From assembly GCA_950022655.1 (NCBI GenBank), contig OX465587.1, forward strand, positions 29,577,716 to 29,641,715: a stretch of DNA of 64,000 nt, written 5' to 3'. Below the pieces are notes generated by a model. The model was not told the DNA's origin, ran no database searches, and saw only the letters and a program-made list of their open reading frames with translations. This stretch comes from Alentia gelatinosa. Its lineage: Eukaryota; Annelida; Polychaeta; Phyllodocida; Polynoidae. The first letter of the stretch is position 1; the number at the start of each line of letters is the position of its first letter. Of this stretch, positions 9,410-18,484 are shown one piece after another. The position numbers and the translations under genes are program-made.

Positions 9410-9660
9410 CCACCGTGCACGTGGCCATGGGCCTCGCCTCCGACACCACTCACCTTGATGACACCTGACAAGTACCAGGTTCGGCGACATGTACACCGCC
9501 AGGTGGCGTCCTCCCGCGGGTCACGTGACCGGAAGTAGACGCTGCGCCGTCACGTGATCAGGAAGTGGAGCCCGGAGCATGCGTGGTGAGAGGAGGGAGG
9601 GAACGTGAGCGTGGAGAGTGTGGGCAGTGAGCGGGGGGGTCCATCTCTCTGTAACCCTTT
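9410..9660. promoter_or_regulatory. CpG-rich promoter-like patch with paired E-box/ETS motifs
   Basis: A locally GC-rich stretch in AT-rich surroundings contains TCACGTGACCGGAAGT (9521-9536) and, about 30 bp on, TCACGTGATCAGGAAGT (9550-9566), then GCATGCG (9577-9583). CACGTG next to GGAAGT, and NRF1-like GCATGCG, are known elements of TATA-less CpG promoters in animals. No ORF or splice donor downstream on either strand could be tied to it with confidence, so a remote first exon or a chance CpG patch both remain possible. Confidence 0.4.
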
Positions 9661-9663
9661 AGC

Positions 9664-9765
9664 CTAGCCATGATGCCTGGAGGCATTCCCCGGTGTAGTA
9701 TGATATGATGCCTAGAGGCATTCCCTGGCATAGTATGCTGTCATGCCTGGAGGCATTCCTGTGCA
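9664..9765. repeat. Three-copy tandem repeat with GATGCCT-AGGCATT palindromes
   Basis: GATGCCTGGAGGCATTCC and close variants recur at about 9670, 9708 and 9744 (period about 37). Similar GATGCC-GGCATC palindromes lie at 12478-12565 and 37865-37925. Confidence 0.6.
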
Positions 9766-9832
9766 TATTATTATTTATTAACCACCTATTACGGAGTCTC
9801 CATAGGAATAGCATTGGAGTGAGTATTTTGCT

Positions 9833-9895
9833 AGCAGGAGATTACTGAGGCCCGTAATCTCCTGCTTCTGAAATCAGGAGATTACTAGAAATAGT
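9833..9895. repeat. Short palindrome cluster GCAGGAGATTAC / GTAATCTCCTGC
   Basis: A 12-bp inverted repeat with a short loop, followed by a third copy (CAGGAGATTACTAG). It lies within a degenerate module of the TTATTAACCACC type (9775-9815). Confidence 0.6.
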
Positions 9896-10083
9896 TCCCA
9901 AAACGGCATCAGGCCCCAAGCGGGCGAAACATGAACTAATATATGCAGTGACAGCAGCAGACAATCACACAATGTCACAGTCAACGTAAACTACAGAATA
10001 GTTCAAGTTTAATGAATTTATCTGTGGCAGTTTCTCCTAAATTCCATAATCGCGCCCCCTATCGCTTTGGCATGGTCTCAAAT

Positions 10084-10422
10084 GACAGCTGAATGCGGAT
10101 TCCTATACTAAAATGGGCTATTTAGTAACAGCTACAACATACAAACTTTTAGAGCTCTATCTAAAGTCTTTTCAGATATTGATAGAGTGATATCTAATGT
10201 ACTCCAAACCACAATAGAGCTCAATAGAGCTCCACGTTTTATGGCTGTTTGGTATTGTTTAATACGTTATTTCTCATAGGCTATGGCTTACAAGCCTCAC
10301 ACAGTCCATTCTCAAGAGTTCCTTCCCCACTGCTGGCAGGTTTGAAAGTGGCGCCTTGAACCCTGCAGCGATCGCATATATGACTTGGGTCCCTATAGGA
10401 GGCGCAGCGCTTCACACCTCCT
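10084..10422. mobile_element. Truncated copy of the inverted-repeat element at 50868-51609
   Basis: In reverse orientation it carries the internal sequence (GAGCTCAATAGAGCTCCAC at about 10220) and one terminal repeat (GGCGCAGCGCTTCACACC, then TCCTCTG to 10422) of the complete element at 50.9 kb. The other terminus is not present. Confidence 0.65.
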
Positions 10423-10428
10423 CTGCCC

Positions 10429-10576
10429 ACTACCGTAAAACTGGATGAATTTTAATCTTGGCCATCATATGCTGTGACTGGAGTTTGGCATAGTGACTTT
10501 ATGAGGCGAAGCCGAGTGAAGTCCGCACTCAATGTTAAGCCTATGGGATTTTATATTAGGGGTAGGATAACATGTT
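10429..10576 (-). mobile_element. Internally deleted two-part unit (CTGGATGA / TTATCCTACCCC family)
   Basis: Reading plus: the foldback arm CGTAAAACTGGATGA, tip TTTATGAGGCGAAGCCGAG, then a jump straight to AATGTTAAGCCTATGGG and GGGGTAGGATAA. The other foldback arm and half of module A are missing compared with 39241-39544. Confidence 0.65.
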
Positions 10577-10589
10577 ATACTTCACTCAT

Positions 10590-10694
10590 TCGGAATTAGA
10601 ATAACTCAAAGAAACTGGTTTGAATTGATAATTGCCAGCATATGAAAATCACCAGGTGGCACCACGGTGTATTTTAGGGCATGCTCTTAAACGC
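10590..10694. repeat. 3' end of a TTAA-flanked MITE
   Basis: Shares AAAATCACCAGGTGGC, CACCACGGTGTATTTTAGG and GCATGCTCTTAA with the right ends of the copies at 15693-16219 and 34370-34685. A degenerate opposite end may lie at 10787-10840 (AAAGGCATATCCGACAATTC). Confidence 0.55.
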
Positions 10695-10849
10695 GACGAC
10701 AAATATCGACATAAAATAGGTCATTAAAACTCTACTAGTTTTGAAATATTTGACATGAAGTGTGTCTTTGATTTTTCCTGTTTTCTCAAAGGCATATCCG
10801 ACAATTCATCTTGAAACAGAATCAAAACCCTCAAATCATTCAAACGAGA

Positions 10850-12190
10850 ACTTAAACTATTATGGTCTTCTTGAAAACATATTTGATCAGCCGATTTATC
10901 ACCATTTATCATCATTATTGCACTCTACTTATATATGAATAAATTTTATAAATTTTGTTAGAAAAGAATTAGTAATTTATTATATACATTGCAGTTTCTA
11001 TCTATTGTAACTAGCACCGACACTTTGAAGATCTGGTATGCTAACCAGAAATGGAATGTTCAATAAAAAAAATTGAATACTTTAGTCAATCGTTTTCACC
11101 TTGTAGGGTCATCTCATCTTACCTTGTTTCTTTTGATAAAAATATTAAACTCGCTTTACCAACTCGTCCATTGTTTGTTTATCGAAATAAGCGCCGTACC
11201 AGGGGACATTCCAACAATGTAAATACGTTCTCTCGTATTATATATTTACAACTATCGATAATTAATTTTTTTTTTTTTTTTTAATTTTATTTCAAGACGA
11301 AAAAAGATAACATAGCAGGTCAAGCAGTGATCTTCCACTTAATCCGTCCACAGGAGGTACAGAAATATGACATGTAAAGATAGTAATAAAAAGAAAAAAA
11401 TCGAAAAGTATCCAGCAGTTGGCTTTTACATCATCTATCAAGTGCTCGGATGGCATCATAATCATTACATATTTGTTTCCATTTTATTTCCACAAATGTA
11501 GTACAGAGTTACATTCATAACATATATAATGGGCAACAGCAACACATAGACTCAATGTACTGGTATTTCTTATGCCTTTCCAAGAGCTTGGTTTATCGGG
11601 ATATACATGTAAATGATGCAAAGGCCTTTTTACCACAGTATAAGCAGATATAATTAGATATAAACCAAAACATGACGACATAGAACTGACATTCAAAGTG
11701 TGCTGGGAAGGCATCCCATATCGTCATTGTTCATATGTTTGTTTCGTATAAAACGCTTTCGGTGCAAATGTGAAATTCTTATCATATCTTTATATGACGT
11801 CAGTCCCACTATATACGTCAAGGCTATGTCAGAAATCTTTCTCAACCAATTAGAATGCGTATCCAAAGTATGCTGGTATTTTTCTATACCAGAACAGTAT
11901 GCCGGTATGGATGAAGTACCAAAACCACAGCAGAGGTGGGTATCTGTAGTATATTCCGTACAGAATGCGATACTCCTATTGTATTCTAAAACAAATATCT
12001 AACTCAAAAGTAGGGGTAGATGTTCATACATATGCATGTGTCCTTCTTCATCCTTACAAGTGTACATCTCTCAATAATGAAACATTATATCTTAGCATCA
12101 CTTTCTGATGTGTTCTGGTACTTAATATTGCAGAGCAGTTTAAACCCATTATCCTATATAACAACATTTTCAAGGCAGTATCAATTCTTA
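10850..12190. other. AT-rich region without a recognised gene
   Basis: Open frames are short (under about 100 codons), AT-biased, and without motifs. T14-17 at 11266-11282 followed by a TTTTATTTCAAG stretch may be the reversed tail of a retroposon. I see no promoter, RNA gene or repeat copy from elsewhere in the window. Confidence 0.35.
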
Positions 12191-12211
12191 ACCTAGTAGC
12201 ACTTAATTCTT

Positions 12212-12581
12212 AACCCTTTAAGGGCGGGTACCTGTGGCAATAGTATGTGGTTAAGGGCGGGTACTAGTGCTACTGTATACTGCCAGAGGGCGGGAGGTCT
12301 CAGGCCTATTGCGATAGTTCTATAGTTTAGGACATGTTAAAATATGCAATCATTAATCTTATCCATTTCACCCAAAATCATTAGCTGGGTGTTGCATCTG
12401 TGAAAATTTCATGTTTATATATCCGATAATTCCGATTTTATTTCACAAAAACAAAATTTTGCAAATTAAAGAAAAATGATGCCTTTTGGCATCACCCGCC
12501 CCAGCACGGTTGTTGCCATATGGCATCACCCGCCCCAGCACAGTTAATGCCATATGGCATCACCCGCCGTGAATGGGTTAA
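12212..12581. mobile_element. MITE with TTAACCC termini (related copy 37591-37945)
   Basis: The left end TTAACCCTTTAAGGGCGGGT and the right end ACCCGCCGTGAATGGGTTAA form an imperfect terminal inverted repeat. Three GATGCC/GCCATATGGCATCACCC palindromes precede the right end. No ORF. The superfamily is not assigned. Confidence 0.6.
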
Positions 12582-12647
12582 GCTAGCAGTACAAAAAATT
12601 GCTTTCTCATCCCGTGTTATATTTTGATCTAAAGGTAAATGTCATGA

Positions 12648-12795
12648 TATTAAAGGAATATCCTACAATACAAAGTGCCACCCCATGGTGAATTTCAAAT
12701 ACTGATAACTGAACAGGTCCCTTGTGAGTAACTCCAATGCAAAACGAGTGAAATATGGCATTTTGTCAATTTTGACCTATTCAAATAAGCAGTTG
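12648..12795. repeat. Truncated TTAA-flanked MITE, reversed
   Basis: Starts TTAAAGGAATATCCTACAAT and continues with GTGCCACCCCATGGTG, the mirror of the right end of the family (for example 28976 onward). It breaks off where the next unit begins at 12798. Confidence 0.55.
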
Positions 12796-12797
12796 TC

Positions 12798-13202
12798 TTT
12801 ATCCTACCCCTAATAAAAACGGTCCATAGGCATAACATAGGCAAATTTTATGCGGCATGCCATGACATAAAGTGCGATTTATGCCTCTAGGGGCATAACA
12901 AAATTTGACCAATCAGCGACCAGATTGTCAGCTGCTCAAAAAAAGGTTCCCGTTGGCCTCAAAAGTTCCGGTTGGACTTCAGTTGGTCATTCAATCGATA
13001 TTTGTCTTTTAGTAATCCAAAAGCATAGAGACGGGGTAGGATAAATACGAAACCAAACTCGAGTTAGACTTGTCAGTGTTGATGCCACTCTGGTCAGGTC
13101 TGTTCCTCACTATGCTCAGCTAACGCTTCGCGTAGTAATACACGACCTTCCCGTCGTGGCATAAACACTGACAAGTTTAACTCTCGTTAAGTTTCTTCTA
13201 AT
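12798..13202 (+). mobile_element. Two-part unit: TTATCCTACCCC module plus CTCGAGTT foldback, copy 1
   Basis: Module A starts TTTATCCTACCCCTAATA and closes with GGGGTAGGATAAA near 13042. The foldback runs from CGAAACCAAACTCGAGTTAG to CTAACTCTCG-style sequence and ends TTTCTTCTAA. The tip is CTCAGCTAACGCTTCG between CTATG and CGTAG. Other copies: 36086-36458 (reverse), 49134-49432 (reverse, one arm lost) and 58069-58409 (tip lost). Confidence 0.75.
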
Positions 13203-13352
13203 TAACAACACTGTGATATCATCATATTCAACCTTCAGGAAAATGACATGGGTTTTATTTTTCAAGGAAGATTGTCCGATATGCATTTAATAAAATGAAA
13301 TAAAAAAATGTCGATATGTAAACTTATTGGATTATATATTCATTCACAATAT

Positions 13353-13815
13353 TGATTGGCTTTGTGTACAAGTGGCCATATTCTCCAAGCAGTTGACGCG
13401 TAGTAGTATCCGAGTGATACCGAGGATATCATGTCGTCAACTGCGAGGAAATTGCAGCTAATCGTACAGACACCCAGTTGTTGTTGTTTTCATTATCTAC
13501 CTACATGATGAGTAACAAGTTTATCAAGACATATGTACTTCCATATAACGCCACAGCACTGTCAAGCATGGTGGGAATTCGGTGTAGACTTACTCCAGGA
13601 TATAGTTCCGTGTTTTTAGCATGCAAAACCTATCAGGACAGTGAGTTCTAATGGCAAATGGGATTAGAATGACAGATGGTAAATAATTTCCATTAAATAC
13701 ATATATACCTGATGCTTATTTTTAAGTAAATGATGATTTTACCTAACTTTGGATAGGTAGTGAAGTCCAAGTCTATACATTACCTATGGTGACTCAGTAA
13801 AAGGAGGGTAATAGA
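13353..13815. mobile_element. Foldback plus module A, second copy of the 7.5-kb family
   Basis: The foldback at 13353-13480 has TTGATTGGCTTTGTGTAC and tip GTAGTATC-CGAGTGATACCGAG-GATATCAT. The module 13490-13815 shares CCACAGCACTGTCAA, GGTGTAGACTTA and TTTTAGCATGCAAA with 7740-7835 and ends GGAGGGTAATA. Confidence 0.65.
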
Positions 13816-14000
13816 TATGTAGTTTGAAACAATTGGAGATCGTCATATTCAATTTCTAGGAATATAACATGGATTTCTATATTAAAGATAAAGACATGTA
13901 TGTCATTGTGAATGACTTGACAAAACTAGTCCTACGTACATAGATCACTCAGTACTCAAAACTCCCTTGAAAGTAAGGTATATCAAGACATGTATAAACG

Positions 14001-14289
14001 TTAGGCCTGGCGTCCACCTATTACGATATGGCTCCAATATGGTCTACGATGCACCTCCCGATAAAAAAATCAAAATCGCGTCGGAAGGTCACCTAATATC
14101 AAGGCAGTTAACCACGTTTCTGTGATTAGATACCGATAAAAGCCCCATACAATGCGTGGTGGATTGGCATGTCTTGACATATGTCTACGATTTTGCACCT
14201 TCCCGATATGTTTCCGATGTTTGATTTTTGTATCGGTGCCATATCGGTAGGTCTAAATTTCTATCATAGTAGGTGGACGCCAGGCCTAA
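14001..14289. mobile_element. MITE with TTAGGCCTGGCGTCCACC termini, copy 1
   Basis: The ends TTAGGCCTGGCGTCCACC and GGTGGACGCCAGGCCTAA are exact inverted complements. The interior repeats CGATATGG / CCATATCG phrases, so that most of the element folds on itself. Other copies: 35406-35692, 42018-42180 (truncated), 56612-56907 and 60799-61332 (with a nested insertion). No ORF. Confidence 0.85.
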
Positions 14290-14446
14290 GTCTGTCTTTT
14301 ATTTCACTCCTCATCTTCATCTCTTCCCAGACAACTGTAAATCCATTGATAAATCACATTACTAAGTGATAAATGGCGGGAAGCAAGTCCAACTCTATCA
14401 TAATTTTAGTAGATTACTGTACTTGTCTGAATCATCATTCTATGAA

Positions 14447-14731
14447 CTTTATCTAAGCTTGGTATGAACTCCCATAGGCTTAACATTAAGAATACATACT
14501 CAACATGGTTGCCAATACGATAACTCATACTCTATGGACGATAAACAGATAAATGTTTCCAGGCTAAGACGAAATCAGAAACATATTTGAGTTTAGTCTG
14601 AGTCCCCGTTTGACATCTCGTATGCTGCGAGTTGGACTATTCTCTCGCCTATCGCCTAGTTCATATTACTGCGTGCTCCAAACTCGATGGCGAACGAGGA
14701 CACAGACCGAACACTCATCAGTTTCTTTCTT
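14447..14731. mobile_element. Two-part unit, second copy of the 5.7-kb family
   Basis: Starts TTTATCTAAGCTTGG, includes CCCATAGGCTTAACATTAAG, and has the same foldback as 5816-5975, ending at CAGTTTCTTTCTTAG. Its tip reads TCTCGCCTATCGCCTAG. Confidence 0.7.
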
Positions 14732-14818
14732 AGTACTTCCACTCAACTAAAATAGCGACTACTATTATATTGGCTGTAAGGATGACAGGTCCGCGAACCT
14801 AGAACAAGTCCAGATAAA

Positions 14819-15308
14819 TTTAAGCCCAATATATACCCATCTACCAATTCAGGGTTGAACGATTAGTTCCAAATTCGTATAGGAATCGGTGAACTTGTTA
14901 CAGTCAAATAACATAACCCCTCGCTCAGCCGGCGGCCCTCCAAGAGAGGGGGTGGTGGGTGTTTGTCCTAAGCAAATCAGTCTACACTTACCGACAGAAA
15001 TACGATTATGTACCCCCGGCTGACAGAGTTAGGATTTGGGAACAATCTGCAACTAGATTTATTAAAATGTTGATAAACTTATAGCCACCGATTTTGGAAC
15101 AGAGAAACCATGTGCAACTTGTCGGTGACAAAATGACAATTGAAGGAGGTGGTTCACTAATTGTTGCCTGACCCTTGCCTAGCTGTCCTACATCTACCGA
15201 CTACGGCCGACTCCGTTACGATGCCTGGTCTGAGACAAATTACAGTCCATTTGTCGCCGACAAAGGTACATAAATGTTCCGAAATCGGTAGATGGGCATT
15301 GGCCTTAA
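14819..15308. mobile_element. MITE with CCCATCTACCGA termini, copy 1
   Basis: The left end TTTAAGCCCAATATATACCC and CATCTACCAATTCAGGG pair with the right end CGGTAGATGGGCATTGGCC, then TTAAA. Internal phrases (GGGTTGAACGATTAGTT, TTGCCTAGCTGTCCTACATC, TTGTCGCCGACAAA) are shared with copies at 42669-43125 and 57470-58595 (split by a nested element). Confidence 0.75.
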
Positions 15309-15692
15309 ATGAACTAAATAAAAACAAATTTTCTGAGGCGTTGTGCATTCACTACACTTAGTATTACCTAGTCCTCAAGAAGTGTTTTTGGTAAGCATGC
15401 AAAATTAATTCTTCAGGAAATACTGGCATCCCATGAATATTCATTACTTTTTTTTAAAGTGTATTTTTTTGTCTTTTACTATATTTTTCTTCAAAAATTT
15501 CTTTATTGACTGAGTAGTGGACAACAATGTACATTGTAGTAGATCTTTGGTTACAATCCAACATTTTTCTGTGTCAATAAAGAGGTCAGTGACACAAGCT
15601 GTTTACATTCCAGTTGGTGTTAATTGTCAGGCTTTTCACGGTATGTATACGGTATCAAAATTTAATATTTGAAGCTGAAATACTTTAAAATG
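15309..15692. other. AT-rich spacer with a possible reversed retroposon tail
   Basis: T8 at about 15449 and CTTCAAAAATTTCTTTATTG (15490-15510) read in reverse as AATAAAGAAATTTTTGAAG, like the tails at 5565 and 27265. Nothing else is recognised. Confidence 0.35.
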
Positions 15693-16219
15693 TTAAAGGC
15701 ATATCGGACAATTTGGCTTGAAAATTAAAACCCAAGTCAATTTCCTGAAAATTTAATAAGATGATCTCCAAGTGTTGTGGAACACATTACTGACTTAAAA
15801 ATCGGGGTCATCATGTTAGTTTTGGATTTATAGATTCATATTATGATGATTTTAAATCAGAATATAGAGAATTTCTAAAAAGTATTTCTTTACCTAGTAA
15901 AACCCATGTCATTTTCCTCAAACTTTCACATAATACAGTACATATACAGTACTACTTATGTAGGTTTTAAAAACCAAAGGTCACCTTCCTTGTTTTTGAA
16001 AGAATTGAAGAAAACCATATTTTTCAGTAAATTTCCTATGTAAATCAAACGAATGTAAATTGGCCTATTTTACCTATTAAGATTAGATAAACTGCACTAA
16101 ATATGAAATTTGCTCATGTAGAATCAGAAAGAATCCTAAGAAACAAATTCAAACTAATAATTGACATTATCTAAAAATCACCATGTGGCGCCACTGTGAA
16201 TCATAGGATATGCCTTTAA
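15693..16219. mobile_element. TTAA-flanked MITE, complete copy
   Basis: TTAAAGGCATATCGGACAAT at the left and ATAGGATATGCCTTTAA at the right give terminal inverted repeats AGGCATATC bounded by TTAA on both sides. This fits a TTAA target, as for piggyBac or Kolobok. 527 bp, no ORF. The same termini bound 26476-27105 and 28976-29655. GTGGCGCCAC lies 30 bp inside the right end in all copies. Confidence 0.8.
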
Positions 16220-16885
16220 TTATATGTAGCCTATTCTTAAACTGCGCTTATGAGTGTGTCTACTGATAAATCCATATTATTTCTTTTAACGAGCTTTGCT
16301 CTTCTTTATTAAATATCAATTTTGATGCATTTTACAGGTGAATAATCCAAATCCATATTCTTAATTCAAAATGATGGTTACATCGACACCCCACTCTCAG
16401 GCAATGTATATCAAGCGTGAGACACAATATACAAGGACCACTCATATAGATATCACAACAGATTTTATGGAGTACAATAGAGACATGTTTGCTTAGATTT
16501 CCAATGTCAGATTCACCATAGAAATACATACTGGAGCCTACCGAAAACAGGGACTAGCTCCCTACGTAGATCCTCCAGGATAAATAAAAACTGGAAAAAA
16601 AATGTATCCGGAGATATTGTAGCTGAAAAAACACTCTCGCAAGGCAAGAGTTATAGAGAAATGAATTATAAACAATCACCTTTGTGGAGAGATGAGATTG
16701 TGATGCTACTACGTATGGCCACTCGTCACGCCATCCAGTACCGCCAGGCATTTAGCATGGACTGGACACAAATCAGCGTATGAATATCAGATACCCAATC
16801 TCTGGTTGCCGCCCGTGGCCAAGTAAATATATCAATACTGTGGATTCAGTCCCCTTGAGGCCATTTCACACTGTGCGATTCTTGT
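16220..16885. other. No recognised feature
   Basis: Unique-looking AT-rich sequence with short open frames only (for example minus strand 16554-16751) and no motif. I see nothing to annotate. Confidence 0.3.
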
Positions 16886-16889
16886 TCCG

Positions 16890-17215
16890 TGCAATAAAGT
16901 GGAAATCACACTGTGGGATTCATCTGGTTCAAAATCCCATGGGATTCTGTTCCTTGTTAAGTGGAATTCACACGGTGGGATTCATGTACCTCACAGGGTT
17001 TAAAATTCCGTGAGATTCTGTTTCTTGTTAAGTGGGATTCACACAGTGGAATTCATGTACCTCACAGGGTTAAAAATTCCATGAGATTCTGTTTCTTGTT
17101 AAGTGGAATTCACACGGTGGGATTCATGTATCTCACAGGGTTCAGAATCCCATGAGATTCTGTTCCTTTTTAAGTAGTATTCACACGGTGGGATTCATGT
17201 TCCTCACAGGGTTCA
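16890..17215. repeat. 68-bp minisatellite, about 5 copies
   Basis: The unit contains AAGTGGAATTCACACGGTGG and TTCATGTACCTCACAGGGTT, then GAGATTCTGTTCC. The reverse complement of this unit makes up the larger array at 54355-55250, so the same satellite family occupies two loci in opposite orientations. Confidence 0.85.
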
Positions 17216-17269
17216 TCATAATGATTAGTAGAAAAGTGAGTAATAAATACAACATTATCAATCGCCCTG

Positions 17270-17425
17270 CCATCATAACTGGCCGATGTCTGGGGTCTAT
17301 TTGGAGGCCATCGGCGCAATGGAAGAGGGTAGGTGGGCGTCGGGGCAAAGACTGGAGTACATCTGGACCACATCGGAAGTGAAATCGGCGCAATGGAATA
17401 GAGCCTTTAGGCTTTAACCCCAATA
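17270..17425. mobile_element. Short MITE with GCGCCGAT termini
   Basis: GGCCATCGGCGCAATGGAA near 17309-17327 and the ending GAAATCGGCGCAATGGAATA match, in reverse, the outer parts of the composite at 34845-35340. No ORF. Confidence 0.5.
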
Positions 17426-17448
17426 CACATATACCGAGTCAGGAGTCA

Positions 17449-18177
17449 ATGATTAGCACGCTCACCCTAAAGTTCCTAACCATAAATAAGGGTACAACGA
17501 AAGTTACGTGGTATAGCTCGAAAAAGAAAACCCGGAACTTTATACCAGATTTGTATCTAGGAGTGAACAAATTGGAAGTTGTATCTAGTTATACTTATTT
17601 GGGAGCGATAGTAGACATACACTTGACATTTGAGGAGAATATAAAATATGTGATGAAGAAACTTAATAGACGAATATATTTACTGGGTAAAACAAGGTAT
17701 CTGATGACCAAAAGCATAGCATGCATGGTATACAAACAGACTATAACACCGATCATCGATTATGCATCTATGCTACATGAATGTGCGGAAAAAATGCTAC
17801 AACACAAATTATAACGTATCCAGAATCGAGGATTACGTATGTGCCTGGGTGTGAACGCCATGGTGTACACTGTCGAACAGCTACACACGAAAACTGGAGT
17901 GACTAACTTGAAACATAGGAGGGATGAACTGCTATTGGTTTATCTAAGTAAATTAGCGAAAAGGGAAGATTGTATGATGATGAAGTGAACAATAATGATT
18001 ACAAACTAGATCAAAGGACAAAGTGCATTTTACTCTCCCCCGACCAAAGGCGGAATTACGGAAAAAGGCACCCTCATATAGAGGGAAACTAATGTGGAAT
18101 ACTCTGTCTGTAGATATAAAGAGATTAGATTCAAAAAAGAACTTTAAGCAAGCAATAAGAACTCATTTAAGTAAGTA
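17449..18177 (+). pseudogene. Non-LTR retrotransposon reverse transcriptase, C-terminal part, broken
   Basis: The open frame 17449-17814 contains the thumb-region signature of CR1/L2/Jockey-type reverse transcriptases (YTYLGAIVDIHLTFEENI, then KLNRRIYLLGK and YKQTITPIIDYA). An in-frame TAA at 17812 interrupts it; the same frame continues with NRGLRMCLGV and LKHRRDELLL to a TGA near 17986. The end of the protein lies in another frame from about 18017 (KVHFTLPRPKAELRK, then YRGKLMWNTL and NFKQAIRTHL) with its stop at 18175-18177. At least one nonsense mutation and one frameshift are therefore present, and the catalytic YxDD domain lies upstream and is missing. The fragment is 5' truncated, as is typical of incomplete target-primed reverse transcription. 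Confidence 0.8.
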
Positions 18178-18484
18178 ATGATTAAATAATGATGAAAATC
18201 TGGAATGTGGTTGTCATAATAACGGAAAGATCATAATTAATATCACCTTTCGACTTCATTATCATTTTCATCATTACCTGTGAAATACTATGTATACCTG
18301 TATAAATTGTATGTTATGTTGTGTTGTATTGTAAGATATAGTATAAACCTCGAGATAAGAAATAATGGAAACTTGGATCGCATGTGCGATATTGAAACAT
18401 GAGAGTAGAGGTATAAAGGGATGTGGAAGACCGCAACGACAAGTTTATAGCGAACATTACCCTTATTAATTTTTTTTTTTTAAA
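18178..18484. other. Probable 3' UTR of the broken non-LTR element and T-rich junction
   Basis: AT-rich with no ORF. T10 at 18472-18481 directly precedes the satellite. Confidence 0.35.
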
